Assembly: GCA_011799875.1 (NCBI GenBank)
Contig: CM022299.1
Span: 211,860,070 to 211,924,069, forward strand
Origin: Thinopyrum elongatum
Lineage: Eukaryota > Streptophyta > Magnoliopsida > Poales > Poaceae
Direction: 5' to 3'
Length of the DNA: 64,000 bases
The notes under the pieces are model-generated. The model was not told where the DNA came from and searched no databases. It saw nothing but the letters and a program-made list of their open reading frames with translations. Shown piece by piece: positions 21,104 through 33,585 of this stretch. Position numbers and translations under genes: made by a program. How positions within the stretch are numbered: the first letter of the stretch is position 1; every line of letters begins with the position of its first letter.

Positions 21104-21996
21104 TGTCGGATTTCGGGTTCCGCAAACCCTTGAGAGGTTCGAACTCTGGGGTGCGTGCGAAGAACTCGTCCTCCCCAGTCTGCCTACTCGCTAATCTCAC
21201 AGTCTAGCTCGACGAACTGTAAGGAAAAGAGACACAGCAGTTTACCCAGGTTCGGGCCACCTTGCGGTGTAAAACCCTACTCCTGCTTTGTGGTGGGTTG
21301 GCCTTGAGGGGCTGAGGATGAACTAGTATAGTGGCGAACAGCCTCAGGAGGAGAGGTGTTCTTGTGCTCGAGTGAGCTGGTGGAGTGAGGGTGATCTGAA
21401 TGATCCATCCCCCTCTATGGTGGTGGCTAAGTCCTATTTATAGTGGCCTTGGTCCTCTTCCCAAATGAAAGGCGGGAAGGGATCCCACAATGGCCAAATT
21501 CAAAGGGAGACAACTAGTACATGCTATCCTGACAAAAGTAGTCTTCGCCTGCGAAAGCCTCTGGTCGTGACGCCGTGGTGGGCTCGGTGATGACCTCCAT
21601 CCAGCCATCCTGGCGGTCTTGGTCTTGTTGCACATGAATGGAAACCTTTGGCTGATTCCTCGGGACTCTGCGCCTATGCTTGCCTCCTTGGCACCAAAGA
21701 GGAAACTGGTACACTACGCCCGCTGGTGCCCGCCTGGCCTTGGTCATCATGGCTCGCGTCATCCGGACCTCATGAGGTGAGGCTTGCATGGAACTCTCCA
21801 CTCCTCAGGAGCCAGCCTAAGGAGGCCGCTCCTCGAGGGGGGGGGGTCTTGGTGTCATCCGCCTCGCGAGGCTTGGCCCCTCGTGAGTGTCTTGAGTTGT
21901 TGTCGCTGAAGCTGGGTCGTACTAGGCCATCGATGGAGCTTCACCATGGGCCGCAGGCAGGCAAGTCTGGGTACCCCTGTTCCCAGAACGCCGACA
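21104..21996 (-). repeat. Element C 3' LTR
   Basis: Begins TGTCGGATTTCGGG on the plus strand and ends AACGCCGACA. Its inner edge faces the G-rich run whose minus strand is GGGCCCGGGGGCTAC (about 21997-22011), the polypurine position. Confidence 0.92.
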
Positions 21997-22201
21997 GTAG
22001 CCCCCGGGCCCAAGGCGCGCTCGGACTTGGCTTCGAGGTGGAGCCAAGGGGCATGTGCAGAGCGCCGCGGGCCCTAACCGCCTGCGGCCTCGCTTCCCCA
22101 CGCCACCTCGGCAACTGCTTGACTTGACAAGACCCAGCTGCATGCAGAGAAAAACCATCATTGCGTGGGGTCGTGGAGGCTGGCGGTTGGCCTCCCTCTG
22201 G

Positions 22202-22209
22202 CTATAAAT
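22202..22209 (+). promoter_or_regulatory. TATA box of the antisense B3-like gene (C)
   Basis: GGCTATAAATGAGG lies about 95 bases before the ATG at 22301 and is identical to the box before the homologue in B. A pyrimidine-rich leader (CTCCCTCTTCTTCTTCATC) follows. Confidence 0.68.
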
Positions 22210-22300
22210 GAGGGGAGGGGCAGAGCCCCCTCACTCATCTCCATCTTCTCGCTGCCCGCTCCCTCTTCTTCTTCATCTCCCAGTCTTGCTGTAGCATCCA

Positions 22301-23142
22301 TGGCGCCAACGAGGAGGTTATCTGCTGCCGAAAAAGGGAAGGGCCCCAAGGAGGGGCCGGGTTTGCCGCCGCCCAAGAGAGGGCATGGCCGCCCCCACAA
22401 GCATGCTGCGCCCCCGGCGGCAGCTCCTCGGGGGTGCAGGCGCAGTTCTTCAGGGGCCGGCGTTGCTTTGGGCGGCCGCGGCGGCGCTTCTTCTCAAGGC
22501 CGGGGCCGCCAAGGGCGAGGCAGCCCCCGCGATGAGGGACGGCGTGCCGGGGTTGCCCGGCCTCCTCGGCCGCGCTTCCACTTGGCGGATGTGCTCCCGG
22601 AGTTCATCGTGTGGTCGGAGAGGCCTGCCGGCACCTGGCTCCCGCTCCCGCGCTTCTTCGTGAGTGAGCTGCCGGTCACGGGGCTTGACGGCCTCTGGCT
22701 GCAGGCTGACGGCTGCTGCAGCAAGGCTTCCTGGGTTGGGGTCGAAGTCAACGCGACGGGCAGTGTGTCCTTGACCCGCGGTTGGCAGGCGTTTGCCCGC
22801 TCGCGAGGCCTGAGCGGGAGGCGCACCCTTCATTTCAGGTACGACGGCCTCATGACCCTCTACGTGAGGGTGTTCGGGGAGGACGGCCGTCGCGCGGGGT
22901 GCTGCCCGGAAGATGGCAGCGGCTACGATGAGCTTGGCCTTGACGACGGCCGCGATGACGACGAGGGTGAGCTTGCCCTTGGCGACGGCCATGCTTCCTT
23001 CAGTAGCGGCGGCTCCTCCTCCGGCGAGAGCACCAGCACCAGCGGCTACGACCAACCACCACGTCGCCGGGCACGCATCGGGGAAGGCGACGGGTCCTCT
23101 CGTCGCCGCGCTCCGGTGAAGCGGGAGAAAGACTCGGACTGA
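22301..23142 (+). CDS. Antisense B3-like DNA-binding protein of element C (281 codons incl. stop)
   Basis: The frame is open from ATG 22301 (MAPTRRLSAAEKGKG) to TGA 23142 with no intron or stop. The N-terminus is basic (PPPKRGHGRPHK, an AT-hook-like run) and Gly/Arg-rich. The central domain, about residues 95-200, reads LPEFIVWSERPAGTW, LWLQADGCCSKASWVGVEV, GWQAFARSRGL, HFRYDGLMTLYVRVFGEDG, and looks like the C-terminal strands of a plant B3 DNA-binding domain. A Ser/Asp-rich acidic tail ends in a basic patch (RRRAPVKREKDSD). It is collinear with the B copy, and the central motif LWLQADGCCSKASWVGVEV is identical in both. I infer a nuclear DNA-binding role, perhaps on the element's own promoter or host genes; nothing in the sequence proves a target. 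Confidence 0.75.
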
Positions 23143-24079
23143 GCCCGGGGGCCGCCGGAGCCTAGCCTCGGGAGCTACTGCGGTCGTGCGAGCCACTTTT
23201 GTTTAACCTTTCCTTTCTCCTGCACTCGAAAAAAGTAGAGGGCCCCGCTGGGGCGTGTAATGAACCAAGGCACTCGTGCCATTATGCTACGTTTGTTATT
23301 TCGATGTTGTGCCGAGGTACCGATATTCCGATCGGGTGCGGTTAGAATAACTAAGCTTGATATGCTTGTCGTAGTTTGCCGCCTCGCGAGGGTGTGCCTC
23401 TCCAGCAACATCTGGCGAAGTTCGCTTCTTAACAGCTCAGGAGCCGTCGGGCCTCAGGAGGCACTGTACAGCTGCAGAATTATTAGAAAACTTCACAGGG
23501 TGTCATGCCCTTCCTTGCGCGAGCCCTCGAGCGTGGGTTGGTTGTGGCTGGTGCACTGCGTCGAGAAGCGCGGAGGCACGGACTTGAGAGGGTACGCGTG
23601 CCCACGAGCTCGTTTGAGAGTGTCTCGCGAGGATTTAAGGACCGAAGCTCTGGGGCGACAAAGCTTCGGTGAGGTGTGGTCGCGGCGAGCGCCAAGCGCA
23701 CACACCTACCTAGCCCCCGCATGCGGGACACGCGAGGAGGAGCGACGGGCAACTGCCGCTCTTCCTGGGACAAGGCTGGAGAGGCGAACGAACAAGAGGA
23801 AAAGAAAGTTCCAGCTCTGGCAAACAAGAAACGCGAAAACTCCAAATTCCATTAAGAAGTTGCAAACCAACTGCAGAAAGCAAGCAAAAGAACAGCCGCG
23901 TCCGGCACCTAGTCTAATCTTCTCACCAGCGCGGAGCTAAGTGCTGCCACTAGGACGTGAGAGGGAGCCCCCGTGAGGCCCGCGGGCGACACTCAGGAGA
24001 CTCCGGGGCGTGTACAACCCCACTCATTATTACGTGAGAGTGTCACGAGCGGAGACCTTCACAGGCACGGGGACTTGCT
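23143..24079. other. Non-coding spacer of element C between antisense gene and pol
   Basis: Related in inverted orientation to 9582-10505 of B. No protein-coding signal. The B3-like gene's 3' end (CTCGAAAAAAGTAGAGG near 23226) and the pol 3' end converge here. Confidence 0.55.
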
Positions 24080-27000
24080 TCATGGGTAGAACTTCCGGAG
24101 GTGCTGGATGTTCCAGGCGTTCTGGATGGGGATCCCATCCTGCGTCTCTAGGTGCGCGGCGCCAGGCCTGGAGACACGGACTATCCTGAACGGGCCCTCC
24201 CACATGGGTGAGAGCTTATGCAGCCCCTCCCTGGAGAGCACCCGCCTCAGGACAAGATCACCCACCTCGAGCATCCTGGAGCGGACACTACGGCAGTGGT
24301 ACCGCCGCAGCGCCTGCTGGTACCTTGCCGCTCGGAGCGAGGCTTGACGGCGGCGTTCCTCCCCCAGCACGAGGTACATCCCCTGCGTGGCGTCCTGGCG
24401 TGCCTCGTCAAACGCCAAGACCCACGTGGAGCGATGCTTGACCTCGTGAGGGAGAACCGCTTCGGCTCCGTAGACGAGGAAGAACGGAGTCTCGCCCGTC
24501 GGCTTGGTTGCGGTGGTGCGGATGGACCACAGCACGGACTGGAGCTCATCGAGCCAGCCCCTGTCACAGGCCTCGAGCTTCTTCTTGAAGGTCCTTGCCT
24601 TGAGGCCTCTCAGGACTTCTGTGTTGGCGCGCTCGGCCTAGCCGTTGCTCCTGGGGTGTGCCACCGAAGCGTAGCATATCTGCGTTTCAAGGTTAGCACA
24701 TTATGTTTTGAAAAGGTTGCTGGTGAACTGTGAGCCTTTATCGGCGATGATGCGGTTAGGAACCCTGAACCGGCTGATGAGGCCTTTGATGAACTTGACA
24801 GCCAATCCGGTCGGGATGGTGCGGACGGCTTCCACCTCCGCCGACTTGGTGAACTTGTCGATGGTGACGTAGAGGTAGCAGTAGCCCCCGGGTGCCCGTG
24901 GGAACGGCCCCAAGATGTCCAGCCCCCAGACCGCGAATGGCCATGTGAGCGGGATGGTCTAGAGGCCCTGAGCGGGCTGGTGGATCTGCTTGGCGTGGAA
25001 CTGGCAGGCTTCACAGGACTTCACCAGCTTGGTGGCGTCGTTGAGCGCCGTGGGCCAGTAGAACCCGCTGCGGAATGCCTTGCCCACGAGGGTGCGTGAT
25101 GAAGAGTGATGCCCACAGTCCCCACCATGTATATCGGCCAGCAGCTCGCATCCCTGCTCCCTGGAGATGCACCGTAAAGAAATGTCGTTTGGACGCCTCT
25201 GATAGAGCTCACCGTCCTAGATGTAGTATGCTGTGGCCTGGCGGGCCACACGCTCCACGTCTTCCTCCTTCTCCGGCAGGGTGCCCCGAAGTAGGTACGC
25301 CTTGAACTCCTCGGTCCAACACCCCTCCTGAGGTTCCATCGCGAGGAGGAGGCGAGCTCCTGAGGTCAGGCCACAAGCTGGGGCGCCCGACGGAGGAGCC
25401 TGGGGGAGGTCCTCGTGAGGCGGTGCTGGTTCTGCGGTGGGTGGAGCTGCTGATGGCTTGAAGAGCCACTCTTCGAAGACGCCGGGCTCCTGAGGCAGAC
25501 ACTGGGACGCCCTCTTGGCGATGTCATCCGCCTCCTTGTTTGTGCCTCGCGGCACGTGCTGCAATTCTAGGCCCAAGAATTGTTTCTTAATTTTGCATAC
25601 CTCCTCAATGTATGCTTCCATGTGCTCGTCCTTCGGGGTGTACTCCTTGTTGGAGAAGTTGACGAGGAGCTGCGAGTCACCCCTGATGGTGAGGCGCCTG
25701 ACCCCCAGTGCTGCGGCGGCCTTGAGTCCTGCGATCAGGCCCTCGTACTCTGCAATGTTGTTGGAGACCTTCTCGCCATGTTGGAAGCAGAGTTGCACGG
25801 CGTAGTAGAGCTTGTCTTTGGTGGGCGAAATAAGCACAGCTCCAGCCCCCGTGCCCTGGCGTGAGAATGCGCCATCAAAGTACATGATCCAGCCATCTGG
25901 TGCCTCATCACCGGGTGTGAGGGAGCAGTCCTCGCACACTTCACGGTCAGGGACGTCAGTCCATTCTGCCACGAAGTCAGCGAGGGCTGCGCCCTTGATG
26001 ATCCTGGTGGTACTGAACTCCAACTAGAACGCCTGCAGCTCAATGTTCCATTCGGCGACCCTTCCCACAGCGTTGGGGCTCCGGAGCACCCTATCCAGAG
26101 GGTAAGCTGAGACAACCTTGATGGGATGGCCTTGGAAGTAGTGGCGCAGCTTTTAGGAGGCGACGAGGAGCACGAGCAGCAGCTTCTGTGGCATGGGGTA
26201 GCGTGCCCGCGTGTCTCGCAGCACCCTGCTGACGAAGTATACCGGGTGCTCGACGAGGGAGGAAGCATTGGTGAGGTCTTGCAACTCCTGAGTCTGCGGG
26301 CCCTCAGGAGCCATATCATCCGATATGGCAGCCGTGCCCTCAGGAGTATCATCCTCAGGAGACCCACTGCCAGGGGGGTTGGCTAAGGTCTTAGGAGCGT
26401 TGTTGGCCGGTGGTGGAGTCGGAGCCGCAGGAGCGCCTTCTTGAGACCGCGGCGCCCAATCTGGTGACGTGGTGCCCCATTGTGAGCCCTTGACCAGGCG
26501 CTCCTCCCTCACTGCCACCAGTGCTACGCTGGCTGAGTGAGGCATGGCGGCCACTTAGAGCACCAGGGGCTCAAGGGGACGTGGCGCCACCATCACCGGC
26601 GGGCTGGTGAGGTACTTCTTGAGGTCTTGGAAGGCCACGTCAGCCTCCGGAGTCCACTCGAATGGTCCTTTCTTTTTCATCAGCTTGAAGAATGGGAGGG
26701 CGCATTCTCCCAACTTGGAGATGAAACGCCCCAGCGAGGTCACGCAACCTGCCAGCTTCTGCATCTCCTTGAGAGTCTGCGACGGGCTCATCCTTTCTAT
26801 GCCCTTGACTTTCTCTGGGTTAGCCTCGATCCCTCTATGCGATACCAAGAAACCCAGCAGCTTGCCGGATGGACGCCGAACACACATTTCTCCGGGTTGA
26901 GTCGCAGATCCACCTTGCGCAGGCTGGTAAATGTTTCTTCCAGGTCTTCAATAAGGGTTCTTGCCTCCCGAGACTTCACCACTATGTCATCGACGTATGC

Positions 27001-27690
27001 CTCTGCGTTCCTCTCGAGCTGCCGGCCCAGAGCGATGTGCATCAGCCGCTGGAAGGTTGCTCCGGCGTTATGCAGCCCAAACATCATGCAGGTGTAGCAA
27101 TACACCCCGCATGGGGTCAAGAAAGCCGTCTTCTCAACATCTTGCACCGCCATCTTGATTTGGTGATAGCCTGAGAAGGCGTCCAGGAAGCACAGCAGGT
27201 CGCACTGGGCGGTGGAGTCGACGATCTGATCGATACGCGGAAGCGGAAAGGGGTCTTGAGGGCAAGCCTTGTTGAGGTTAGTGAAGTCGACGCACATACG
27301 CTCCCTTCCGCCCTTCTTGGGGACGATGACCGGGTTCGCCAACCATTCTGGGTACCGCACCTCCCGAATGACACCAGCCTCTTGCAGCTTGTGGGTCTCT
27401 TGGACAATGAATGACTGCTTCTCTGTGGATTGCCGCTGCGCCTTCTGCTTTACCGGTCGTGCGTTAGGGCACACCCTCAGGTGATGCTCGATTATTCCCC
27501 TCGGGATCCCAACCAGATCCTTGGGCTCCCATGCGAACACTTCCTTGTTCGCGTGTAAGAAGTCGACGAACGCCTTTTCTTGATCTAGAGGGAGGCTGGC
27601 ACCTATGGTGAAGGTGGCACCCGACGCCCCATCCTCATCGACCGGCACCTGCTTCTTCTCGGCCCGATCTTGAGAGAATAACTGCTTCTT
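24080..27690 (-). pseudogene. pol: Element C pol: reverse transcriptase, RNase H, integrase
   Basis: Minus strand, from the right. Reverse transcriptase has YPEWLANPVIVPKK, MCVDFTNLNKACPQ, LDAFSGYHQIKM and the catalytic YVDD near 26995; its thumb is reached only after a one-base shift near 26870-26887. In-frame stops fall at 26555-26557, about 26152, about 26024, 25217-25219, about 24960 and 24701-24703, and near 24643. RNase H is MYFDGAFSRQGTGAGA (about 25885) through ADDIAKRAS. Integrase has HGGDCGHH and CEACQF, LDILGPF, a changed second core segment (IADKGSQF in place of ITDN), and AERANTE. The C-terminus ends FYP-stop at 24080. Protease is fused upstream in the same open frame. Clearly dead. 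Confidence 0.9.
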
Positions 27691-28275
27691 CTTTGCTGGC
27701 GCAGCCCCTGGAGCCTCTGGGGCCCCTTCCTCAGTCGGCCGTGCGGCCGCCGCGGCTCTGAAGGTGAGCTTGAGGGCCAATAGCGCATCCTTGGTATCTC
27801 CTGCCACGGTGAGGACGCCGCTGCTTCCCGGCATCTTCATGAGGTTGTAGGCAGGGTGAGTCGCTGCCATGAACTTGGCCAGGGCCGGGTACCCGAGGAT
27901 GGCATTGTACGGTAGGCTGATGCGGGCTATGTCGAAGTCGATGAGCTCGGTGCGGTAGTTGTCGCGGGTGCCGAAGGTGACGGGAAGGCGGATCTGCCCG
28001 AGGGGGTTGGTGGAGCCATTGACGACTCCAGAGAAGGGCTTCATGGGGCGGAGCCGGCCATGGGGCACATGAAGCAAGCCGAACGCTTCCATCGAGAGCA
28101 CATTGAGGCTGGCTCCTCCGTCGATGAGGGTCTTGGTGACCGCCACGTTGCAAATGGTGGTGGTGCAGAGCATCGGGAGCGCGTCGGCGCAGGCCGTGAC
28201 CGCGGGGTGGTCCCCGGAGTCGAAGGTGAGGTCGGCCTTGGGCGCCGCCCAACCCGGCGGCGCCGCCCATTACAC
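27691..28275 (-). pseudogene. Element C protease region
   Basis: One open frame runs from before TKTLIDGGASLNV (about 28130) through LPYNAILGYPALAKFM (about 27915-27870) and MKMPGSSGVLTV directly into reverse transcriptase. This shows the original pro-pol fusion that is frameshifted in B. The upstream link to gag is cut by a stop near 28271. Confidence 0.8.
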
Positions 28276-28707
28276 GTGGGCGGCACCCGCCTGGCGAAAG
28301 AACTGCCTGATATGGCGATCCGAGGGCGGCGCCTGCGAGCCGCCAAAGATGGCTGTGACGGCGTGAGGTGCCGGCACCACGAATTGCGTGACGAAAAGGC
28401 CATGCAGCTCCTCCTAGGAAGCCACCGAGGATTCCGGCAGGCCCAGGAGCCAAGCGCGTGGCACGCCCGTGAGGGCCATGGGAAGCCAATTCGCCATGAC
28501 CTTGTTGTCACCGTCGGTCGCCAGAACCGCCTCCTCATACGACTGGAGAAACCCCACCGGGTCTGCCGCGCCGTCGTAGCGAGGCGGCATCTCCGGCCTG
28601 ACCTTGGGCGGCCACTGCACTCGCCGTAAGGCGGGGGTGAAGGCCCGGAGACCCACGGCGCCTCCGTGCGCGCCCGTCGATCCAGTCGGAGAAGAGGCGC
28701 CCGCCAT
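28272..28707 (-). pseudogene. gag: Element C gag, internally shortened
   Basis: ATG at 28707-28705 (MAGASSPTGSTGAHGG), then LRAFTPALRRVQWPPKV, YDGAADPVGFLQSYEEAV, VMANWLPMAL and PRAWLLGLPESSVAS. An in-frame stop follows at 28414-28416. The frame continues with EELHGLFVTQF and passes straight to the pre-protease segment (SDRHIRQFFRQAGAAHV), so the second half of capsid and any Cys/His knuckle are missing, as in B. A second stop lies near 28271. Confidence 0.82.
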
Positions 28708-28783
28708 GAGAGCTGAACGGCGAGGGTGGAGTGCGGCGGACGGAGAGGCGAAGCTTCGACGCACCCCTACCTGGCGCGCCAAA

Positions 28784-29677
28784 TGTTGGATTTCGGGTTC
28801 CGCAAAGCCTTGAGAGGTTTGAACTCTGGGGTGCGTGCGAAGAACTCGTCCTCCCCAGTCTACCTACTCGCTAATCTCACAGCCTAGCTCGACAAACTGT
28901 AAGGAAAAGAGACACAGCAGTTTACCCAGGTTTGGGCCACCTTGCGGTGTAAAACCCTACTCCTGCTTTGTGGTGGATTGGCCTCGAGGGGCTAAGGATG
29001 AACTAGTACAGTGGCAAACAGCCTCAGGAGGAGAGGTGTTCTTGTGCTCGAGTGAGCTGGTGGAGTGAGGGTGATCTGAATGATCCGTCCCCCTCTATGG
29101 TGGTGGCTAAGTCCTACTTATAGTGGCCTTGGTCCTCTTCCCAAATGAAAGGCGGGAAGGGATCCCACAACGGCCAAATTCAAAGGGAGACAACTAGTAC
29201 ATGCTATCCTGACAAAAGTAGTCTTCGCCTGCAAAAGCCTCTGGTGGTGACGCCGTGGTGGGCTCGGTGATGACCTCCATCCTGCCATCCTGGCGGTCTT
29301 GGTCTTGTTGCACGGGAATGGAAACCTTTGGCTGATTCCTCGGGACTCCGCGCCTGCGCTTGCCTCCTTGGCACCAACGAGGAAACTGGTACACTGCACC
29401 CGCTGGCGCCCGCGTGGCCTTGGTCATCATGGCTCACGTCATCCGGACCTCACGAGGTGAGGCTTGCATGGAACTCTCCGCTCCTCAGGAGCCAGCCTGA
29501 GGAGGCCACTCCTCAGGGGGGGGGGGGTCATGGTGTCGTCCGCGTCATGAGGCTTGGCCCCTCGCGAGGGTCTTGAGTTGTTGTCGCTGAAGCTGGGCTG
29601 TACTAGGCCATCGATGGAGCCACGCCGTGGGCCGCAGGCAGGCAAGTCTGGGTACCCCCATTCCCAGAACGCCGACA
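28784..29677 (-). repeat. Element C 5' LTR
   Basis: TG (TGTTGGATTTCGGG) to CA (AACGCCGACA). The primer-binding-site candidate lies at 28783 downward (minus strand TTTGGCGCGCCAGGTAGG). The LTR contains a run of G residues near 29517-29527 that differs in length from the 3' LTR copy (about 21838). Confidence 0.92.
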
Positions 29678-29682
29678 CAGAG

Positions 29683-30280
29683 CAAGTCACATTGCAGACA
29701 GAGTAAACTAGGGAACCCGTCGGTGATGAATTCATCAATCACTAACAATTGTATACCAGCAAGCATTTGCCCACAACACACGCGGCTTAATAGCAGCAAT
29801 CTTCTGTATTATTATTGATCTTCGCACACATTTCTAATTACGGGCATGTTTGCCGCGTATCACACACATCTTGTTCAGCTGAACCATTTCTGTTGTCTTG
29901 GCTCATCGCAAACAGTTCACTAGAGTGAACTTTATGCCCTCTATCGCACACACCTTAATCTGGTTGACCGTTTATGTTGTGTTGCCTAATCACAAACAGT
30001 TCATCCGAGTGAACTGTATGCCGTTTATCACACACACCCTCATCTAGCTAACTATTTCTGTTGTTGTGCTCATCGCAAATAGTTCATATGGACCAACCAT
30101 ATGCCACATATCGCACACGCAACTCTGATATGAATCATGTTTGTTGTCTGCGCCATTGCAAACAATTTTTATCATTTTTTACAGTTTTCTTACACCTCTG
30201 TTTGTGATTAATGCATCACACACAGTTTCGTCGAAGGGTCTCTAATTGTACTGTCGTGTTTGGACCATCCTGCAATAGTG
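29683..30280 (+). mobile_element. CACTA transposon F, right end
   Basis: The end reads CATCCTGCAATAGTG at 30266-30280, the complement of a CACTA terminus (CACTATTGCAGG). Inside, from about 29870, a ~90-bp sub-terminal unit repeats: CGCAAACAGTTCATCCGAGTGAAC, ATGCC, CGCACACAC and so on, with motifs TCGCAAACAGTTC at 29908, 29986 and 30069. The left part probably continues at 19259-21103, split by C. The left terminus is not in the window. Confidence 0.72.
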
Positions 30281-31071
30281 GTAGGTGGTTCTCTCGCACA
30301 AAATGGATATGGGAAGTGTAGTTTCATCCTAGTTGCTCCCCCTAGGAGTAGGTGGTGTGGGTGGGGTATTTATAGCCATCACCAAAGATCTAGCTGTTAC
30401 AAACTTTATGCACAACTCAGTGATACCGGGTCAAAAACTCCGTGAGACCGACTAGTGTAAAAGATTCAAATGTTAGATGTTTCGATGAGACTGGATGAAT
30501 CCACTCGGTGGCTCCGATATGTGATAACCTAAGAACTTGCATCATTTCGGTAATTCTGACCAGTTTCCCTCGGTAATTTCGGAATGAACATGATGGGTTA
30601 CAGAAAGTTTGCCAGTGCACTTTGGTGGGACTGAATGCCATCTCGGTGGAACCGAGTTTCTATGGTTCAGGTTGTGGCTCTGTCTTGTGTATCTCAGTGG
30701 GTCTAGGTGTGTATGTTTCGGTGGGACCGAGAATATAGTATTGGGTTTCCTGTGGAGTCAATGTGATCTTTGATCACTCAACCAAAAATGTAGAGTCTTG
30801 AAGCTTTTGCCAATGCTTTCCTTTATAGCTTGAGGGATCCACATCTCCAACCATCTACTAGCCTAGGTTGAACTTTTCCTGAAATATACTTGAGGAAAAC
30901 ATTAGTCCAACAACATGTATGTTGACATGAATTACCAAAACCACAAAGGGAGCAAATGTGCTTTCGATTTGGCAAGCTCGATCATATCCCTAGAAATGGA
31001 TTCATTTGGCCATAAAGCTCGGAAGAACTTCTCCATCGATTTTTGGAAAAGATCGTGTGATTGCTTGTATC
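30281..31071. repeat. Unassigned repetitive sequence with CGGTGG..ACCGAG motifs
   Basis: Short diverged motifs such as TCGGTGGAACCGAG (30643) and TTCGGTGGGACCGAG (30718) recur. A TATA-like TATTTATAG lies at 30366. It looks like an LTR or other repeat remnant common in cereal genomes, but I cannot name the family or its ends. Confidence 0.4.
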
Positions 31072-32583
31072 TGCGTTGGTATTTCCCCGAAGAGGAGAGG
31101 ATGATGCAGCACAGCAATGGTAAGTATTTCCCTCAGTTATGAAACCAAGGTTATCAATCCAGTAGGAGGATCCACCCACACTATGTAAACAGCACCTGCA
31201 CACAAATAACAAATACTTGCAACCCAACACGTAAGAGGGGTTGTCAATCCTTCCTCGGTATTGAGATAGATTAAATTGTATGAGATTTGATAAATATATC
31301 TAACAAAAAAAATTGCAGAAAGGTATATTTGGTTTAATATGATAGGAAAATAGACCCGGAGGCTGTAGATTTCACTAGAGGCTTCTTTCGAGAAAATAGC
31401 ATACAGTGGGTAAACAAATTACTGTTGGGCAATTGATAGAAAAGCAAATAATTATGACAATATCCAAGGCAATGATCATGTATACAGGCATCACGTCCAA
31501 GATTAGTAGACTAACTCATGCTTGCATCTACTACTATTACTCCACACATCGATTGCTATCCAGCATGCATCTAGTGTATTAAGTTCATGAAGAAACGGAG
31601 TAATGCAATAAGAACGATGACATGATGTAGATAAGATCTATTCATGTAGGAATAGTGCCCATCTTTTTATCCTTAATGGCAACGATACATGTGTGTCATG
31701 TCTCCTTCTGTCATTGAGATTGAGCACCGCAAGATCGAACCCATCACAAAGCACCTCTTCCCATAGCAAGAAAAATCAATCTAGTTGGCCAAACCAAACC
31801 AAAGTTTCGGAGAAGAAATATGATGCTATAACAATCATGCATAAAAGAGTTCAGAGAAGACTCAAATAATATTCATAGATAGATTTGATCATAAACTCAC
31901 AATTCATCGGATCCCAACAAACACACCGCAAAAAGTCATTACATGAAATAGATCTCCAAGAACGTCGAGGAGAACATTGCATTGAAGATCAAAAAGAGAG
32001 AATAAGCCATCTAGCTACTACCTACGGACTCGTAGGTCTATAGTAAACTACTCACGCATCATTGGAGGGGCAAGGGTGTTGATGAAAAACCCCTCCGTGA
32101 TCGTTGACCCCTCCGGCAGAGTGCCGGAAAAGGCCTCTAGATTGGATCTCGTGGTTCTGGAACTTGCGATGATGAAAACTATTTTATCTCGACTCCCCTA
32201 GGGTTTTTGTGATTTTAGAGTATTTGTAGAGCTGATAGGTCATGGAGAAGCTTCCCGTGGTGCCCACTTCCCGTGGGCCTTAGGTGCGCCCTGGTGCCTA
32301 GTGGGCCCCACGGGCCTCCTCCCGTGCACTTCTTTGGCACCCTGGGTGTCTTCTGGGCAGAAACAATTCTCCAAAACGTTTCGTGGCATTTGGACTCCAT
32401 TTGGTATTGATATTCCGCGAAGTAAAAAACAAGCAAAATACAGCAACTAGCACTGGGCACTGTGTTAATAGGTTAGTCCCAAAAAATGATATAAAGTTGC
32501 TAGTAAATGAATATAAAACATCCAAGATTGATAATATAACAACATGGAACAATAAAAGTTATAGATACATTGGAGACGTATCA
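31072..32583 (-). repeat. Sabrina/Athila-type 3' LTR (element E)
   Basis: A 1,512-bp LTR on the minus strand starting TGATACGTCTCCAATGTATC and ending GGGAAATACCAACGCA. Both the ends and the body (for example a stretch ending GGTGCTGTTTACATAGTGTG) match what I know of the Triticeae Sabrina-like Gypsy LTRs of the Athila group. The sequence just outside on the right, minus strand AAGCTTGGGGATGC, is the polypurine-tract position, so this is the 3' LTR. Confidence 0.75.
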
Positions 32584-33585
32584 GCATCCCCAAGCTTAGT
32601 TCCTACTCGTCCTCGAGTAGGTAAATGATAAAAATGGAATTTTTGATGTGGAATGCTACCTAACATGTTTATCACATATTCTTTTCTTTTGTAGCATGAA
32701 AATTTGGACTTTTAGATGATTTAAAGCAATAGTCTATATTTGACATGAGGACATCAATACTCAAGCATATCAACAAGCAACCATGTCTTTCAAAATATCA
32801 ACACTAAAGAAAGATATCCCTAGCCCAATATGCTCAATCATTGATCCATTCATGAAACACACTCAAATATTAACTATTCCCAATGCACAAGTATGATAAT
32901 AGTGTCCCTAGTTGGTGCTTTATAGGAGAAGATGGAGACTCGATAAAAATAAAAATTGCATAAAAGTAAATAGATAGGTCCTTCATAGAGGGAAGCAGAG
33001 ATTTGTAGAGGTGCCAAAGCTCAAAGCTTAAATTGAGAGATAAAATTGTTTTGAGAGGCATGCTTTTCCTGTCAATGAGAACGACCGAGAATTCCCAATA
33101 CTTTCCATGCTAGATAGATCATAGGCGGTTCCCAAACATAAAATAAAGTTTATTCCTTTTTCCACCATTCTTTCACAATCCATGGCTAGCCGTATCCACG
33201 AGTGCCTTCCATACCAACACTTTCCAAGGAATTTATTATTGACAACATAAAATAAAATAAATTCATTTCAGGACTGGGCATCCCTATTACCTTGCCATGC
33301 TCTCATGCAATGGCAAGTGAATAAACACTCATCCTGAGAATAAAATATCTAGCATGGAAAATATTGGCCACCCCCTGTCGCTTCATGAGCAGTACAGGCA
33401 CACAAAAAGGAAATTCATTTTGAAAATTAGAGTTGGCACATACAAATTTACTTGGAACGACATGGAAATACCGCATATAGGTAGGTATGGTGGACTCATT
33501 TGGCACAACTTGGTTTAAGGAGTTTGGATGCACAAGTAGTATTCCCACTTAGTACAAGCACTAATGCATGATGCTGCTAACGGGA
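32584..33585 (-). mobile_element. Internal 3' region of element E (non-coding)
   Basis: AT-rich sequence upstream of the 3' LTR of the Sabrina-like element (minus strand CCTACTCGAGGACGAGTAGG near the LTR). No gag, pol or env-like ORF is present. It is cut at 33585 by the CACTA terminus of element G. Confidence 0.65.

Larger units (their letters stand above)
21104..29677 (-). mobile_element. Complete Gypsy LTR retrotransposon C, relative of A and B
   Basis: The element is 8,574 bp with LTRs at 21104-21996 (893 bp, 3') and 28784-29677 (894 bp, 5'), flanked by TAGAG (21099-21103) and CAGAG (29678-29682), a 5-bp duplication with one later change. Gag, protease and pol read on the minus strand. 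An antisense B3-like gene reads on the plus strand at 22301-23142, just inside the 3' LTR. Layout and sequence match B. Gag has the same large internal loss. Pol carries multiple stops and at least one frameshift. Confidence 0.93.
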
